The notes under the pieces were generated by a model that saw only the letters and a list, made by a program, of their open reading frames with translations, was not told the DNA's origin and ran no database searches. Shown here piece by piece: positions 24,601-39,600 of a stretch of DNA of 64,000 nucleotides. The DNA comes from Leuctra nigra (taxonomy: Eukaryota > Arthropoda > Insecta > Plecoptera > Leuctridae), in the NCBI GenBank assembly GCA_934045905.1, contig OW203768.1:14412316-14476315 (forward strand), read 5' to 3'. A program made the translations under genes and the position numbers. Numbering within the stretch: the first letter of the stretch is position 1; the number at the start of each line of letters is the position of its first letter.

Positions 24601-27600
24601 TATTTTCACTACATTACTGTACTTTTTTCCAGGCTCAAGTCGTGATAAGGAATGTATGGAATGGTTACTTGGTATTTCACAACATATTATTTCTGTCGCT
24701 AGATGAAACTGTGTATTACGCTTCAGAATCTTATTACAATTCCTTGAATTTGTTGTGAAAACATAATATTGTGTAAATCCTACTTCTGACACCATTTTGA
24801 AGTGTCATATCTGACAACTACACAACATAAGGTGCATAAGATTAAGTCAGTTGGCTTGAGATCTATTATAGTTTGGGTTTCAAATACTGTCGTTTTGTTG
24901 TAATGATATACCAATAATTGTACATGAAATTGGTAGTTACTTTGTAAAGTTTGCGATATGGCTCAGATTAGGTAATGCTGGTACTTTATTAACTACCACT
25001 AGATGAGAATGGAAGCCACCAAAAGAGGTTCAAGTATGGAAAAGAGTGCATTTTTTTACTTTTAAATTTACCTAAGTCCGTTATAAAGTCGTTAAAAGTC
25101 CCTTTGTATGATTTCCTTTTGTAACCCTTCTTTGTGTTACTGATGCCTCCCATTGAATAGTGGTCTCCAAATGGCTTCAGAGCTCAGCTTTAAGAAATCT
25201 TCAACATTATCTCAACGACCTCCCAAGTTGCTTTCTGTTCGTTTAATGTGTATTTGCGCTCCATTACTTCCGCAGCAAGGTCAGGCGCCTGGCGCCTCTA
25301 GGATATTCATCTTCGATTATAATCTCGGCTGAATTGTTGATATTCGCGCCGAAGGCGAAGTTATAATGAAAACTGTAAAACTCTTGGAATTTAAACAATG
25401 TCTCGAGCGAGCAAAATCTTTTCAACTCTCTAAATAGAAACAAGCTGTTCTTTCATAACTCAAGTTATTCTCTCATTCATCCGTCCAACGTGGATAATTT
25501 TCTGCAAGTTCTTGAGAGTTCCTTCATAGAAATTATTTTTCTTTCTATTCTCGTTGTCATCTTCAGATTTTTTCATGTTCTCAAACTTACTTTTTCTTCT
25601 AAATAATTGCCATGTCAAGTTCAATATGGGCCAGTTTTTCAATACTCGGTTAAAACCAGTAGTTGTGGCAGTCATTGAAGGAAGTTTACCTTATGTTATC
25701 TTATGATTACCAAATAATTACTAAGCAAAATAACACAACATTTGAGTTATAGTTTTAGTTAGTTATAGTATTAGTATTAGTTATACTACAACATTTTTAG
25801 TAAATACTATTTTATGAAATATAATGTACATTTACATATTTTCTTATGAATTAATAATTTATTGAAAGCTAACATTAAATCCACCCAACCTTATTTTTAT
25901 TTTCAATTTTTGAGGGAAAAATTTAATTCATGCATGAAGAGGATAAGTTTATTTCTTAATAATTTTCCTATTCCTTCTAGGTTAAATTCTGCTCCTACTC
26001 CGAACACATAAAAGATTAAAATGCAAAAGTCATCAATAATTTTTAAAGTAAGGATGAGGTATAAATATGGCTGAACTCCCTTAAACTCACATTAATACTT
26101 AACTCGTACAAAACGGAAGTTAGTCAAGTTATAAAAAAATAACATAACCGGCAAACATGGAAAATATAAAAAATACTCAGTTTATTTGTAGGAAATGCTT
26201 ACAGTAGGTATCATACGATTTTCATAATTTCACGGCAATCTAAGCACTCAAGTATTCTCTGCCGCATGAGAGGTGAAATATCTACGTCATTGCATCTTGT
26301 AACTAGGCAACGTACACGATCACTCGCCAACTTCCACAAATATTAATGGATTTTTTGATTTCAGATTTGACCCCGTTTTACAACCAAGTACAGCTCTCTA
26401 TACAAGCTCATTTCTGAGGGTGAGTTGGCTTTTACTGTCCCGGTTTCACATGTGATTTCACAACCTGCATTAGGTTATTACTTCGCGTTATTTCAGTGTA
26501 TTTCACAACTGTGATCTCCCTGGGCCAATAGTTCACTAGGTCATTTGACACATGCAAAGTGACGTCATCACGGCACTTGAGAGGGCGTGAAGCAATTAGG
26601 GCGGCAGTTTCGTTTCGACATGACTATGATGGCGCCTTCACATGGAGTTCATGTTTCATATTTATCAAATCCAATACTTTAGTTGATTCGTTGATATTAC
26701 TAGGAAAGCTCTGTGTAACGCGTTGATAAGCGAGGCTTCGTATTGCATTCAAATTAATATTCGTGGGTTAGTTACTATATTGATCTTTTTCTACCCGCCA
26801 AAAGCTGTGTAGACAATATGACAAAGTTATGAGTTTTTTTTAATTTTCGTAGGAGATATTTGACAAATATTTCAAAACACGTTTAAAATTTCAGTAAAAT
26901 TTCAATAAATCATAAAGTTATTGATCGATATGTTTGAAATTTGTCAAAAACTACTAAAATGTTGGTCCTAATAGCCATGCAAAATTTGAAGTTGATGAAT
27001 GGTTCAATTTTTAATTTTCAACTAGTTAAAGGATTTTGTTCAATTTTCAGCCTGCATATAGTCACTAAAAATATGCAAAATTTCAGCTCGATTAGGGAAA
27101 TAGTGCGACCTGTATGTATGAAAGCAGATATAAATGAGTTCCGTGCCAAAGCGTCGAGAAGAGTCGCTTGCTAACATCGGAGACGAATGAAAATCCATCA
27201 AATCATTTTCATTTTTATTTCCTTTCTAAAAAAACGACTCTTTTCAAACACAAATGAGTAACAGAATGTGCCCCGAAGCCCCAAGTGATCAAGTATGGCT
27301 TGCTGGGTTGTTTATGTGTTGTTCTAGTTTATATCCACAAAATGAGACGGTTCCTATCAATATACCCATCTTTATATCTCGTCGTACCATTGTTATTCTT
27401 ATAAAAAATATCTTCTCATACTATTCATCCGTTGCCAGAGCTCTTCGTGCTTAAACAAAATCATCGCTAATGATGTTTTCACAATAAAGCAGATAATCTG
27501 TTATCCAGAAAATCTTTATTTGAATAAAACTTCTGTTATTTTTATTCTTGATGTTGATTAATGAAGAGAGATTATTTTGCATCATGCAACATTGGACAAA

Positions 27601-30600
27601 GTTTAAAAAAAATCCTTTGTAACCCGTTGGTTAACGAGTACCGGTACTTGCAACATAATTTGCTGTTTTCACTTACAAAAACGAATAATTTTCTTTTCTG
27701 TACCTCATCAACGACCGGAAAAATGATCAAGAAAAAACAGTGGCCCGAGCCAAAGACCAGTACAATGGTTCGTTTGCACTTATTGTTTCATGGTATTTGA
27801 ATCTATAACATAATCCTAGTAGCCTATAGCTTGAAGCAAGGTTTTATTTCAACAAAGCTTAATCCAAGCGTAAATCTTGGATTAAAAGATTAAACTGTCA
27901 AAACTTATTATCGTTTTATTTGTCCTCAGAGATCCAGTAAAACAATATTGAAAAATCAACAACAAAATCATTCCAAACAGAAACGAATGTAATTCAGTTA
28001 TTCGGCAAACAACCGCGTCCAATAACCATCCTGGACAGATGTTCCTGCTGAACAACATGTTTTCCTGTCTTAACTCGACCCAGGTGCGTCCCCGAGCTCG
28101 TAAGTCCCTCATCCAGGAGCGTCCCACGGGACAACAACGAGAGCTTTTCTCCAGAAGCCGGCGCCGTCTGGCGAGCTTTTACTAGCGTCCTGGGCGGTCA
28201 GCTTACGATCATTTGGGCTCATATGACAGATCATCTAACTCGTTTACTGGCTTTTATGCTGCCATTAATGACTAACCACTGGAGGAATTCGGTAATTACT
28301 TCGGTCGTAGATTTAATGTTCTATCCTCTCTTTAATGTACCAGTTTTGACATTATAATAGTCACTGGTAAAAAAGTAAGAACTTTGTGCAGAGTTCCAAA
28401 AGTTTCGCTACATCTTTTAGCGAATTTTTACTAATTTTTAGAGTTTTTTCACTCATAATTTTAAAACGTTTTTTACTTCTTACAAAACGAATGCGTTTCC
28501 GAAAGAAATACGACGCATAAAAATACGAAATCTTTTTAGTAAGGATTTATTGTGACAAACAATATATTGCGGGCAAATACTAATAGATCTGGTAGACTGT
28601 CAACAAGCATTAGGGAAAGTTTTAACATTCAAAGAAATCTTTCACACGGAGAACTGAACGTATATGTTCTTTTACAATTCCCTTTGAACTCACGACATAT
28701 CCTCTAATAATACACTTTTTTAATTTACCTCCAAATGTATAGAGGCACTTACTATCAAAAATATCGTCAACTTTCAACCCATTTAAGAACATTGCCCTAA
28801 ATAATAGCTTATAGTTTTCAACCAATCAATTGTACAATTAGCATTTCATCATAACTATTAAAATTACATTTTGCGAAAATAAATTAAAATTTCTCCTTAC
28901 TTGTTCAAATATCTCAGTACAATACCTTTAAAATTCGTCAACATTTACAACGTCGAAATGTCGAATTCTCTGCCTTTCGTATACCATGACATATTTTACG
29001 CTCTATCATAATATCTCTACATCATACGTATTGGTTGAAAACTGATGGACTCACGTTGAACCTGTAAATATGTACGACGCTATGTAAGGTCAGACGAGAT
29101 ATCCCGCCAGGATTCCGGGAGGAGCAGGTGAGTCCCGTTCCATTCCCGAGGGATCACACGGGAACGGGAAGGTCAAGGGAACGGAACGGAGAGGGTTATT
29201 TATGGGTTTATGGGTTCTATAAAGTCCACAACGTCTTAGCACTAGCTCGGATTTAGAGAGATAACATCAATAACATTGATTCTAGGAGATCAATTGAATT
29301 ATCACTTGTTGGATCATTTATCGTTCACAGAGAAGGAAAGTTGTGGAAAAAAGATAAAGAAGTTTTATTCTGGGCCGAGATGAAAATGATATGAGATTGC
29401 AGCACTTGAAACTTTTTTAGCAACGAGAAACACACCAATAAAAGGAGTCACATATACAGGTGGTGGAATTTGAATTGGTCTCAGGTTTGGTTTAATTATA
29501 AGTGATTGTTTGCAATATTGTAATGTTTTATATTAAAACATGACCCTTTTCAGGGCCACCATCACAGTCAACGGAACAAGCCGTCTTCCCGCAACTGCCT
29601 TGTATAATATTAATGATCATTCAAGGTACACTCTAGATAGTGTAGTTTAGTTTACACTTTAGCTACACATTACTAAGTACTGTGTAGCAACCTAGTGAAG
29701 ATCAATCTATATTCTCACTAGTTTCGTTAGGCTGCGCAGCACAAGTAATTAATTTATTTGAGATGTACTTATCTTACAAAACATTTTTTTAAACGGCAAG
29801 GAATTATGTACAAATATAAGTAGGTACATTACTACTTCAAATACTTCTGTGCCTTCTCTGAGAATGTGTCTGTGTTTTTACAAAGGTAAACTGATTTTCC
29901 TTGACAAGGCCTGTGATTCAGGTTGCTTACTACTTTATGCAAAACACAATCTGTGATGATTCAAATATTTATTAAAATTGATTTCTTAGTCCGGAAAAGT
30001 TTTCGGATCAATAATAATAGATCGTTTGTTTTCGTCCAGCCATTTTCCAATATATAAAATCGACAACAATAATAAACTACTTTGCGTTTGTATTCGAAAA
30101 GATTATCTCATATTCCTTCCATTTCCTTCCGCACACGAGAGCAACTAAACTGTTTTCTCTTTGGGTCGTGATTGATCTGCAACCTGGGTTCGTGGACGTG
30201 GCGTGATGGTTTAGGGGGATGAAATTGCTACTGATCACGACACGAAATCATCCCCCACTGCGGTGAAATTGAACCTATTGCCACGTGTGAGGTGAAAGTT
30301 CAGACTAGAGCACGCGTAAATAACTTTCATTGTCACGATGACGTTTAGGAACGGTTTAGAAATGTTTAAAATCTATTTTTGGTATCAAATGATCATTGAT
30401 TTTTATTGTCTCTACGAGAGAATGGAAACAGAATCTAAGTAACATGGTTTGGTTTTGTGGGGTTTATACGTTTTGACAGCTGTCAAGTTGTCAGGCAAAA
30501 TATTTTTTTTTATAAAATGGTCTGCAATTCAGGATAAGTATGACAACTTATTTAACGTAAAATAATATCTCAATAAATGGAGCCCATTTATGGTTATTCA

Positions 30601-33600
30601 ATTCCCCTTCTCTTTTGGCACAGATAGTAGGAAATGATAATTCGTTTCAGTAGAAGATAAAATGTCAAACTAAGGAGAGAAAAATGAGACATTCTCGGTA
30701 CCTTTTTTACCACGCAATTTGTATTCATTCAAATCTCGTTTGGGATGGTGATACATTCTATCTGTTTTCTCTTAGTCTAAGTAAAGGATTTTGTAGACGT
30801 ACCTACTGTAATTTGAAATGTAATAATCTTAAATATGAAACATGATTTTCTTGAAACTAATGTTTCTTTGAAACGTTTTGTCATTCATAACATTGAAACA
30901 ATTGTTGGATTATAATAACTTTGATACAATCCATAGTTTTATGTAATTTCTATTAGATTTTACCGAATAGTTTTCTTTTGTCCCAATTAATAATTGTCTA
31001 GGCAAATAAACCGAAAATGTAATGTTATAGACAATTTCACTTCACTCGGTTCATATCATTAATTTTACAATTCAGCAAGGACATTTCTAAATTGGGAAAA
31101 CTTTAATCACTCTCACAGTAAAAAACTAACTTTGCTCTGCCAGAGATGTCAGTAATTAAATTAAAACCCATTATTAATTACGAAATGTAGTTGGAAAACC
31201 AACTTTCAAATTAACTCTTTTAGGTAAAATACATAGTTCTACAAACAAAACACCCAGATGCTTTTTAATTAAAATTAACGCTAATTTTCATACCTGCATA
31301 CCATGTCATTTTGCTCACAGCTTCGGGTTCGAATCCTGCCTTAGCATTTTCTTCCTGCTTTTCCGAGCTTTTCCAATCTAACAATATAGGTAGTATACGC
31401 TATTTTGCGATTATATATTACTTTTTGTCTTTCACTTTGAATTTTTGACAGTATATGTTGGTAATTGTATTTTTTTTTAAAGAATTTGTATAATTCAGTG
31501 CTATACTTATTTTTGGTGATTTGTTTCTCTAAATCTATTAGATTTCATATTTTGAGATTTTGTATTAATTTTTTATGCTTTTTTAAAGAATACTCTTTCT
31601 TAGAGTCATTCAGACCTTATCTTCTTCATTGAGAACTTTTTCCATTCAACAACTTTTAACTTTTATATTATCCGTACTTGACATACAAACTAGGTTTATG
31701 GTTGCATTAAACAATAATTCATATTTTCAACTTCGTTTTTTTAATGAGCTACATGTGTCTTAAAAGATATAACGCAGTACCATGTAAAAGTACACAGAGC
31801 TTCAAGCTACAGCTACATGCATTAATCATTAAGCTACATGTAAACAAAACTTCAGCAGCTTCGCTATTTTTACGATGAGCTAAGAGTAAACACGAGAGTT
31901 CAGCTATGCACAGCCGAGGCTAATAAAAGATCCCGCACATACTTACACACTCAGCAGGAAGTTGGATAGGTACTTTCATGAACGAAATGTTTGGACATGG
32001 ACTAAGGTAGTTTCTTATCGTTTGCATGCGTGGTACAGCTGATTAAGTTTACGATATTAAATCACGACATACGGCAGTTACTTGAAATTGCACAGATGAT
32101 ACGTCGGTATCCAGGGCAACACTTACGTTTTACAAGTTGCGTGGGATTTTAAAAAAAGGAACGTTTTGAGCTTTTATGGAACTGAGTGATAAGTAGTAGG
32201 TACTAACATGGGTGCTTGGGTATAGCTTCCTGGTGGGGGGGAAGGGGGCAAGTTCCATGGCAAGTTCCACAAATAATGGAATGTGTGTCCTCAGAGGTAG
32301 AAGGCCGGAAGTCAATTTTCTCGATTTTGCGTTGCATACTTTTGGAATGATATAATCAAGCTCTATCATTTGTCATTTGACTTTTGCAACAAATACAGTT
32401 ATATTGAAGTATTTTTTAATCAATGACTCATGTCACCATTACAAATATGAAAGGTAGGTAGAATTACTTCTCGTTTTTTGAGCTCATCTCAAAAATAATT
32501 GAAATGGACTTTCAGCCGTCTATCTCTGAGGTATACAATATGCTATGAAAGGGGGAGATGCTGCCCAGAAATCGCGATCTGTTCTTTAATAGGGCTGGGG
32601 GAAGGCTCTTGAGGGTGTGAAACCTGAGTTCGTACCTATAATTTGACATATTGACAACTTTAAAAAAAAATTAAGTCTACCATCTCTATCTGTATTTAAA
32701 ATGCCTTGGACTACATTATTACAGTCTCTACTCTTCAATAAATAACAAGTTTTTCTTCTAGTTCTAAAAGCTCCTTCGCATCGTGCGTATATCTTCATCC
32801 ACATCCATTGAAGTGGAACCCACCGCCCTCTGCTGTCGCCGAGATGGTTACAAACGATCGGAACTTGTGCTGCTAGAAGGCGGCGGTGGTTCGCACGATC
32901 TACTGACACAGCACAAGAATCTCTACTGCCATAGCCGGGGATCGATCCCAGTACTCCGAGCTAAGCGACAGCAACTGTTACTTAATTAGACCGTCGAGAA
33001 GAGACATTTTGTTGTTTCAAAACTTTTAATTGTGGCTCTGAGCTTTGTGAAAACTTTCAGTAGAGTCAGAATGTCATTGAGTGTTCCCGGGTTCGAGTTC
33101 CGGTTTTGTTTGATATTTTTTTCTCTCCATATTATTCAATTCTATAATTTCTTAGTTGTTTTAATTTAACTGTCCAGGGTACGTCATAGGAATGAGAATG
33201 TGTTGAAATTCATACCAAAGATTAATGAAACAATTAAAAATGTTTCCCCTTACCGTATGATAAATATATTCTTGATTGACGTTCCAATTTAACCCCATAA
33301 GGTCCAGGGAGAAAATGAAATGTTACCCGAATATTGGACTTTTAAATTGTTCTTAAAACCGCAAAAGAAATTATGAAATATCGAAATCAATTTAATTATT
33401 TAGAGAACACTTTTAAAATGATGCTGCTGTAATAGGGTCACCGGACAAATAAGAAAGAATATGTGTCAAATATAAGAAATTTACCATAAATCTGGCAACG
33501 TTGCACTGCAAATATGAATTATTTTGGCAAAGTATAAGTGGAAATTCAATGTAGAACATAATTTGATCATTCGGTAAGATATAATGGTTTTACTATGTTT

Positions 33601-36600
33601 TATGAGGTGTGGTTTCATCAGTAATTTATAATATACAACGAAATAGTAAATCTAATTAAAACTTGAAATAATGAGTATTAGAGTAGAGTGAGGGATGGTA
33701 CGAGGGGGAGAGGGAGAGGGGAGAGATAGGGAGGAATATTATAAAGGTTCTATTTTGTTAGATTCAATTCAGCTCAACTATTAGTTACAAACTCAACTCT
33801 TCAATTATCCTATTTTCGTGACTGTTCAATGCTTTTGTGAAGTTAATTTCTCGACCCAACGTTCACAAATCTCAGCTTGTTTGTGTCCATGTTTTGATGC
33901 TGTAAAAGCAGAATCGGTAAAAGAAATGATGTATCGCTGCTCGAAATGCCAAAATGAAGCCACATGTCATAATAAATATATTCTGTTTTATACGTCAAGC
34001 TGTCAATTTTTGACCGAAAAAAACAACTTTATTTTGGATTTCGTGAAAAATCTGTAGTAGGTATCTAACAACAATTTACTTTCAAGATAACCACTCAGCC
34101 AAATGAAAATATGAAATATGATTCATCCGTCCATCACTTTCTCATCTTCAGACGTCTGAAGAAGTACAACTTCTCCGCGGGTCGTGAGTTCGATTCGGGG
34201 TTGGATCAAAGCCACATCAAGAAGGAGATCGCTTCCCGTTCAATTGTTCTTTTCTTTTCTACTCGAGGAAACTCGAGTGCTGGAGAAGTTATGTAGAAGT
34301 TACTGAAAGCTCGTCTGAAGGCATTGAACTGAGATACGATGCAATGAAACGCAGAAAGAAAATAATATATATATAGTTATGTCTGGCAGTTTCGAAGAGA
34401 CTCTGGAATGTGTATCGTTGAAAATATTACGCACATAGACAAGCTTGCCCATTCTTCCATTATTTTTCATTTATTTAATTGGTACATTAAATCGAGGAAT
34501 AGGAACGTTCGCATAACTACATCTCATTTGACAAGTGATATCTGAAATGTATAATAAGGATTCAAATTCCTATGTGTCACAAGAGAAGGTCAATGGAACA
34601 CATACAAAGAGGCACCATACTTGTGAAAATTATGCGACTTTACAACATTCATGTTGTTTAGACCCTTTACTTTCCATATAAATATCTCAATACTTTTGTG
34701 TGGTTTCTATTACCTGACATATTATGATTCAAGAATACAAACAGGATATTTATTCGATGAGCATAGAATTTTACGATCGATTAGTACAATAAATAACTTA
34801 ACAAAGAAACGAACGTGGGTATGGAATCTTTCCTAACGTTTAAAAGATTAACGGTTGCTTCACAAGATTAAAAACGTGATATTCGGTACGGACTCAAACT
34901 AAAGGAATTAATTATTTTGGTTGATAAATGTACTAAAAATGTCACCAGTTACATCTGATAAGAGCATCCTTATCCCCATTTTTCAAAAAGTGATTTCTGT
35001 TTTTATGTTTTACACACATTTTAATTTCCCACGTATCTGCTAAATAGTATCTTTTTATCAAAGTATTGAACAATCCCCATAAAAAACACTCCGTGTAAAA
35101 ATACCAGCCAAGTCCCTTCAACTATAAAAAAATAGAAGAAATCTAAAAATTCAGCACTGAAAAGAAGTGATATCAAAAAATGGGCCAAATCAAAACTTAA
35201 TTTTAAAAACCAAAATATACTTGGCGCATCGTGTATATAAATAGTATAGAAGTATTTGCCAAAAATCAAATGTACCTTAATATATTATATAATATACCTA
35301 TAATGCCCTTAAAAACGATGCGCCAAGTATAATTTGGTTTTTAAAATTAAGTTTTGACTTGGCCCATTTTTTGATATCACTTCTTTTCAGTGCTGAATTT
35401 TTAGATTTCTTCTATTTTTTTATAGTTGAAGGGACTTGGCTGGTATTTTTACACGGAGTGTTTTTTATGGGGATATCACTAATTTTTTAAGTTTATTTAC
35501 ACAACTTGTAATACATATCGGAGCAAAAATTACTAATTCTTTTAAAAAAATACGCAATTACCGAATTGGTTACTAAGAAAAATTGTGTTTGGTACTAAAT
35601 ATTAGCTTAAAGTGATATTCCATAAGGAATTGCGAAAGCATCGTTCCAATCGGTCCAGCCGTTTTTGAGATATGGCATCACTTCCGGTTTTTAAAATGGC
35701 GGCTGAAATAACTGCCACCTAGAATTTAATTCTATAAATGTTATGTATCATTATAATCCTTCTGAATATGTTGTTATTGTAGTAAGAGGTGATTTAAGTT
35801 TGATTCTTCATTTTTATGACGTCATTTCCGGTTACGGCAATAGTAAATTTGTACCTTAACTATTGATATTCCATATAGATGACCGTTTGAATCATTTAGC
35901 GCTAATTTTATTCCTGTCGGTGTAGCCGTTTTTGAGATATGACGTCATTTCCGGTTTCAAAATGGCGGCTTCCAGTTGGTTTTATAAAAAGGCACCTCAG
36001 ACGCCAAAAGTGTACATGTGGTAAAAATTTCAGATCGATCGGTTTTGCCGTTTAGGCTGTGGCGGTGACAGCGACGTTTCCTGATATCATCATCATCTGA
36101 AGAAGAAGAAGAAGATGAAAGTGGTGTAATTTCACTGTTTTCACGGCCCTCTAGCTCGCAAATGGAATAACCTATTGTTCCCAAATTTGGTATATGTTGT
36201 CAGGTGGGCCATTACTCGAAATTAAGATATTTCGCAACAATGTGAGATTTCATAATTTTGAGATCCAGTAGGCCGAAAATGCCATGTTGTTGCTTACAGT
36301 AAAAGTGGTTGGTCTGCTCCTTAGTTTATTAGGCATTTACGGTATGTTGAGTGAGTGTGAGTGTACGGTACGACTTGGCTGGGTGGAGCGACCGCTCCAC
36401 TAGATCAAGTGCAGCATGTCGCAACTTATTTGCGTGCAACGCTTTCACACCAATCGATCGCAATCTCCGAAGTCATGTTTGAAACATATTGGCTCAACTC
36501 TGGCAGTGTTGCAGAAGTTCAGGGTTCGTGCCCTGTGGCTGACTGTCCTGGTTGTGGCTGCGTTACGATCTAATAAAACACACAACTTCCCACCACTATA

Positions 36601-39600
36601 GCCCACAATTGGAGCGTCGCTGTCCGATTATGCTAATATAAGCGTAGGCGATGGCGCTATTTTCATTAACTAAATAGCTGACTAGAAGAACAGTGATAAA
36701 CTATCAATATCATAAAATATACAATTACCTTGAACGTAGTTTGTTAATTAATTTTAAGGGGATGAAAATGGCTATTTTCGGACAAACTTATTTCTTCTTT
36801 TTGGCAGTTTATTATTTGAGACCTTTATCTAGAAAAAAACTGAAGGCTCAATTTCTTGGTAAAGGATGCGTTTTTTCAACTTTGAAGTCAAAAACGCTCA
36901 GCAAATAAGGTTTATCTGACTTTTGATAACTATGAAAAAGCTGAAAAACGCATACTTTTTCTAGGAAATGTTTCCCTTTTTCTCTCGTGTTTAACTCAAG
37001 GAATTAAAAATTTTGGTAAGAAAAGAAAAACTATTCATAATAATCTATTTTTTATGACTGATAATTTGATGAAACAACTTGAATTTATTGTACTTGGGAT
37101 GTCTCTTCAGAAAATATTTTTATTTATATACACATTAACTTTTTATTAATTTAATAATGTCACGCTACATTTTTAACTTAGACTCCGTGCTCACTCATAA
37201 ATGCTCCGCATAGTAATTTCTATTGTTAATTTATCAAACTCATTATAAACCTCCTAAAGTTATGCATAATCAACTTCACGATCATAAACCTCCGCACAAA
37301 GAGCGACCACCGCTTGACCCAACACAAAGCGTCATCTCACTACCGCTCGGCTAATGAGGGGGGAAATACCTCGGCGTCGCGTGTACAAGCACGTCGAGAT
37401 TACACCCGACGCCCTCTGACACGCGCCGCGGCGCCAGACGCCGTGATAGAGAGAGATAGAAATAGACGGATGATAATGGAACAGAGGGAATGGAAGTTTC
37501 ATTTGAAAATGTACGGAGAGAATAGAGAAATAGTGATATTAGAGAATGAATTGTGTTGCTATTTCATGAAAAGCAAAGTCTAGTTAGATGTTGGAGAAAA
37601 ATGAAATATGTTAGAATTTCAAAACTAATTTACTAACAGCATAGAGGTAAGCAATAACAACGTTCTAAAATTGTAAGGTATACATACAGCTTTCTTTATA
37701 TGACATTTTCGTTGGACAGGAAGGCAGTGTGTCTTTGTCTGAATCATTCCAAATTAAATCCACGATTATATTTGAATCGTTGCGCCTGGGAAGCAAGATT
37801 TGAATTCAAATATTCGAACCAATATGTATCTTGGAGTTCTAAGGAGTTCTATGTGGAGTTCTATGTTATTTATTTGTGTTTTGTGAACTATATATTTATA
37901 CCTATTTAATTGACGATGCTCTATTCAAATAACCTGTATTATGTCTTTTGAGATTAATAAAATACAATACAATACAATACAATACAATACAATACAAGTA
38001 ATAACCACGAGAGAAGGGGGAAGAGGATAGGTACACAACTATTCTCCATTTACTGTGTTGCAAATTTTGCAACACAAATTTTGCAAATTTTGCAAGTCAA
38101 TTTTGCAAGTCAGTAAATCTGAAGTAATCGAGTCTTTTATGTAGATTCTGGCATGTTTGAAGCTACGGCTTTCTTCATGGTATCTTCGTTGACCAAGGAA
38201 ATCAGTGGTTTGTTTCTAGTCACTTTCTGTTAGATACGTTCCAAATAATGAGGATCACGACAATACATTGAATTTCAAGCCTATCGCATTAGGAATAAGG
38301 AAACCTATGACATAATTCAAATATTCGAACAAATAATTCTGGGAGTTTTAAACAATTGTGTATTTTTCAGTTCAGATCAGAGACTCGTTCATGAACACAA
38401 TTTCAGTGCCAAGCCAACTATTCATTAAATGATAACTCACTATCCCGAATCATCTGTGTTGTTTTGTAAAAGCTCAAAATGGGAGTTACACATCCTGATA
38501 AACGACTATCTTGATTTACATTTGGTATGTTGGTCTCCAAATCGCCATCCAAAATCATATGCGTTCGTTGGAAGTGTTTTCTACATTCTGGTGCCTATCT
38601 TGATTCACTTTTATCTGATGAATGTATGTTAACGTTTGTTTTGTATTGATTAAATGATTTAGTAGCAACATGTTTAGTCAGTCAGTCTCCATGAAATGAA
38701 AATATATCTCTAGCTGTGTAATATTCGATATGATGGAACGCATGGCGAGCAGTCCAAGCGATCATCATTTATCACTTGCTGATAGAATAATGTCGGAGCT
38801 TCTTTAATTTATCATATGTTGTGTTCAGATTCTTCATGGTTATAGTGAAATCCAGTATTTTATGTAAAATACGAAAAAGAAGATGAAGTAACAGTCTCGC
38901 ATTGTAGTACCTATCTCACATTGTATACTCGGCACAACAAAAATTGATCGGTGAACAAATTTAAATGCTGGTCATGTTCCATACCAATCAAAGCTTGTTA
39001 TTATCATTGAAATGAGAGCTTACCTACTACTACGAGCAAGGAGAAAGCTTAGACTGACTTCTGATGCTGCAATCTAACATTTTTCAGTCAACAAGATTTA
39101 TTGAACGATCAATTTTAGTTGCGCCAAATGTAAATAAAAGACTTAAGTACATTCTTCTGGGTTTTCTGTGTTCTACTGATAATTCTTGTAATAACGAACA
39201 CATGATTTATTAGAATATCACACATATTGTATATACATACAGTACAGTGTACAGTCTTACATTGTACGAGTATACCTATCTCACATTATGTGTGTATAGT
39301 TCTTAGAAAATTGAGGTACCTACAAGTTACAAGGAGGTACAACGCACTTAGCTCGGAAGATAACCGATTTATAAAAAGATCGATCGAAAATCACTAAAAT
39401 GTAGGTACTGAGTTTTCGCTAAAGCTATTTATAACGACTATTTGTTTTTGTGGAGTTATAGTGAAAACTAAAACTTGAATTTTGTAGATTTTTTTTACCA
39501 GACTCGACTATAGGTACTAACTCAATTTTTACAAACGTGAGTTAGTGACACGAAATGACAGACGCATACTTTCTGTTAATATGGAGAAGATTGCTTTGAA

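Noticed and set aside
37314..37583. 89-codon Arg-rich frame
   Set aside because: Sits on a small GC-rich island in DUSP intron 1, with no recognisable domain or splice context.
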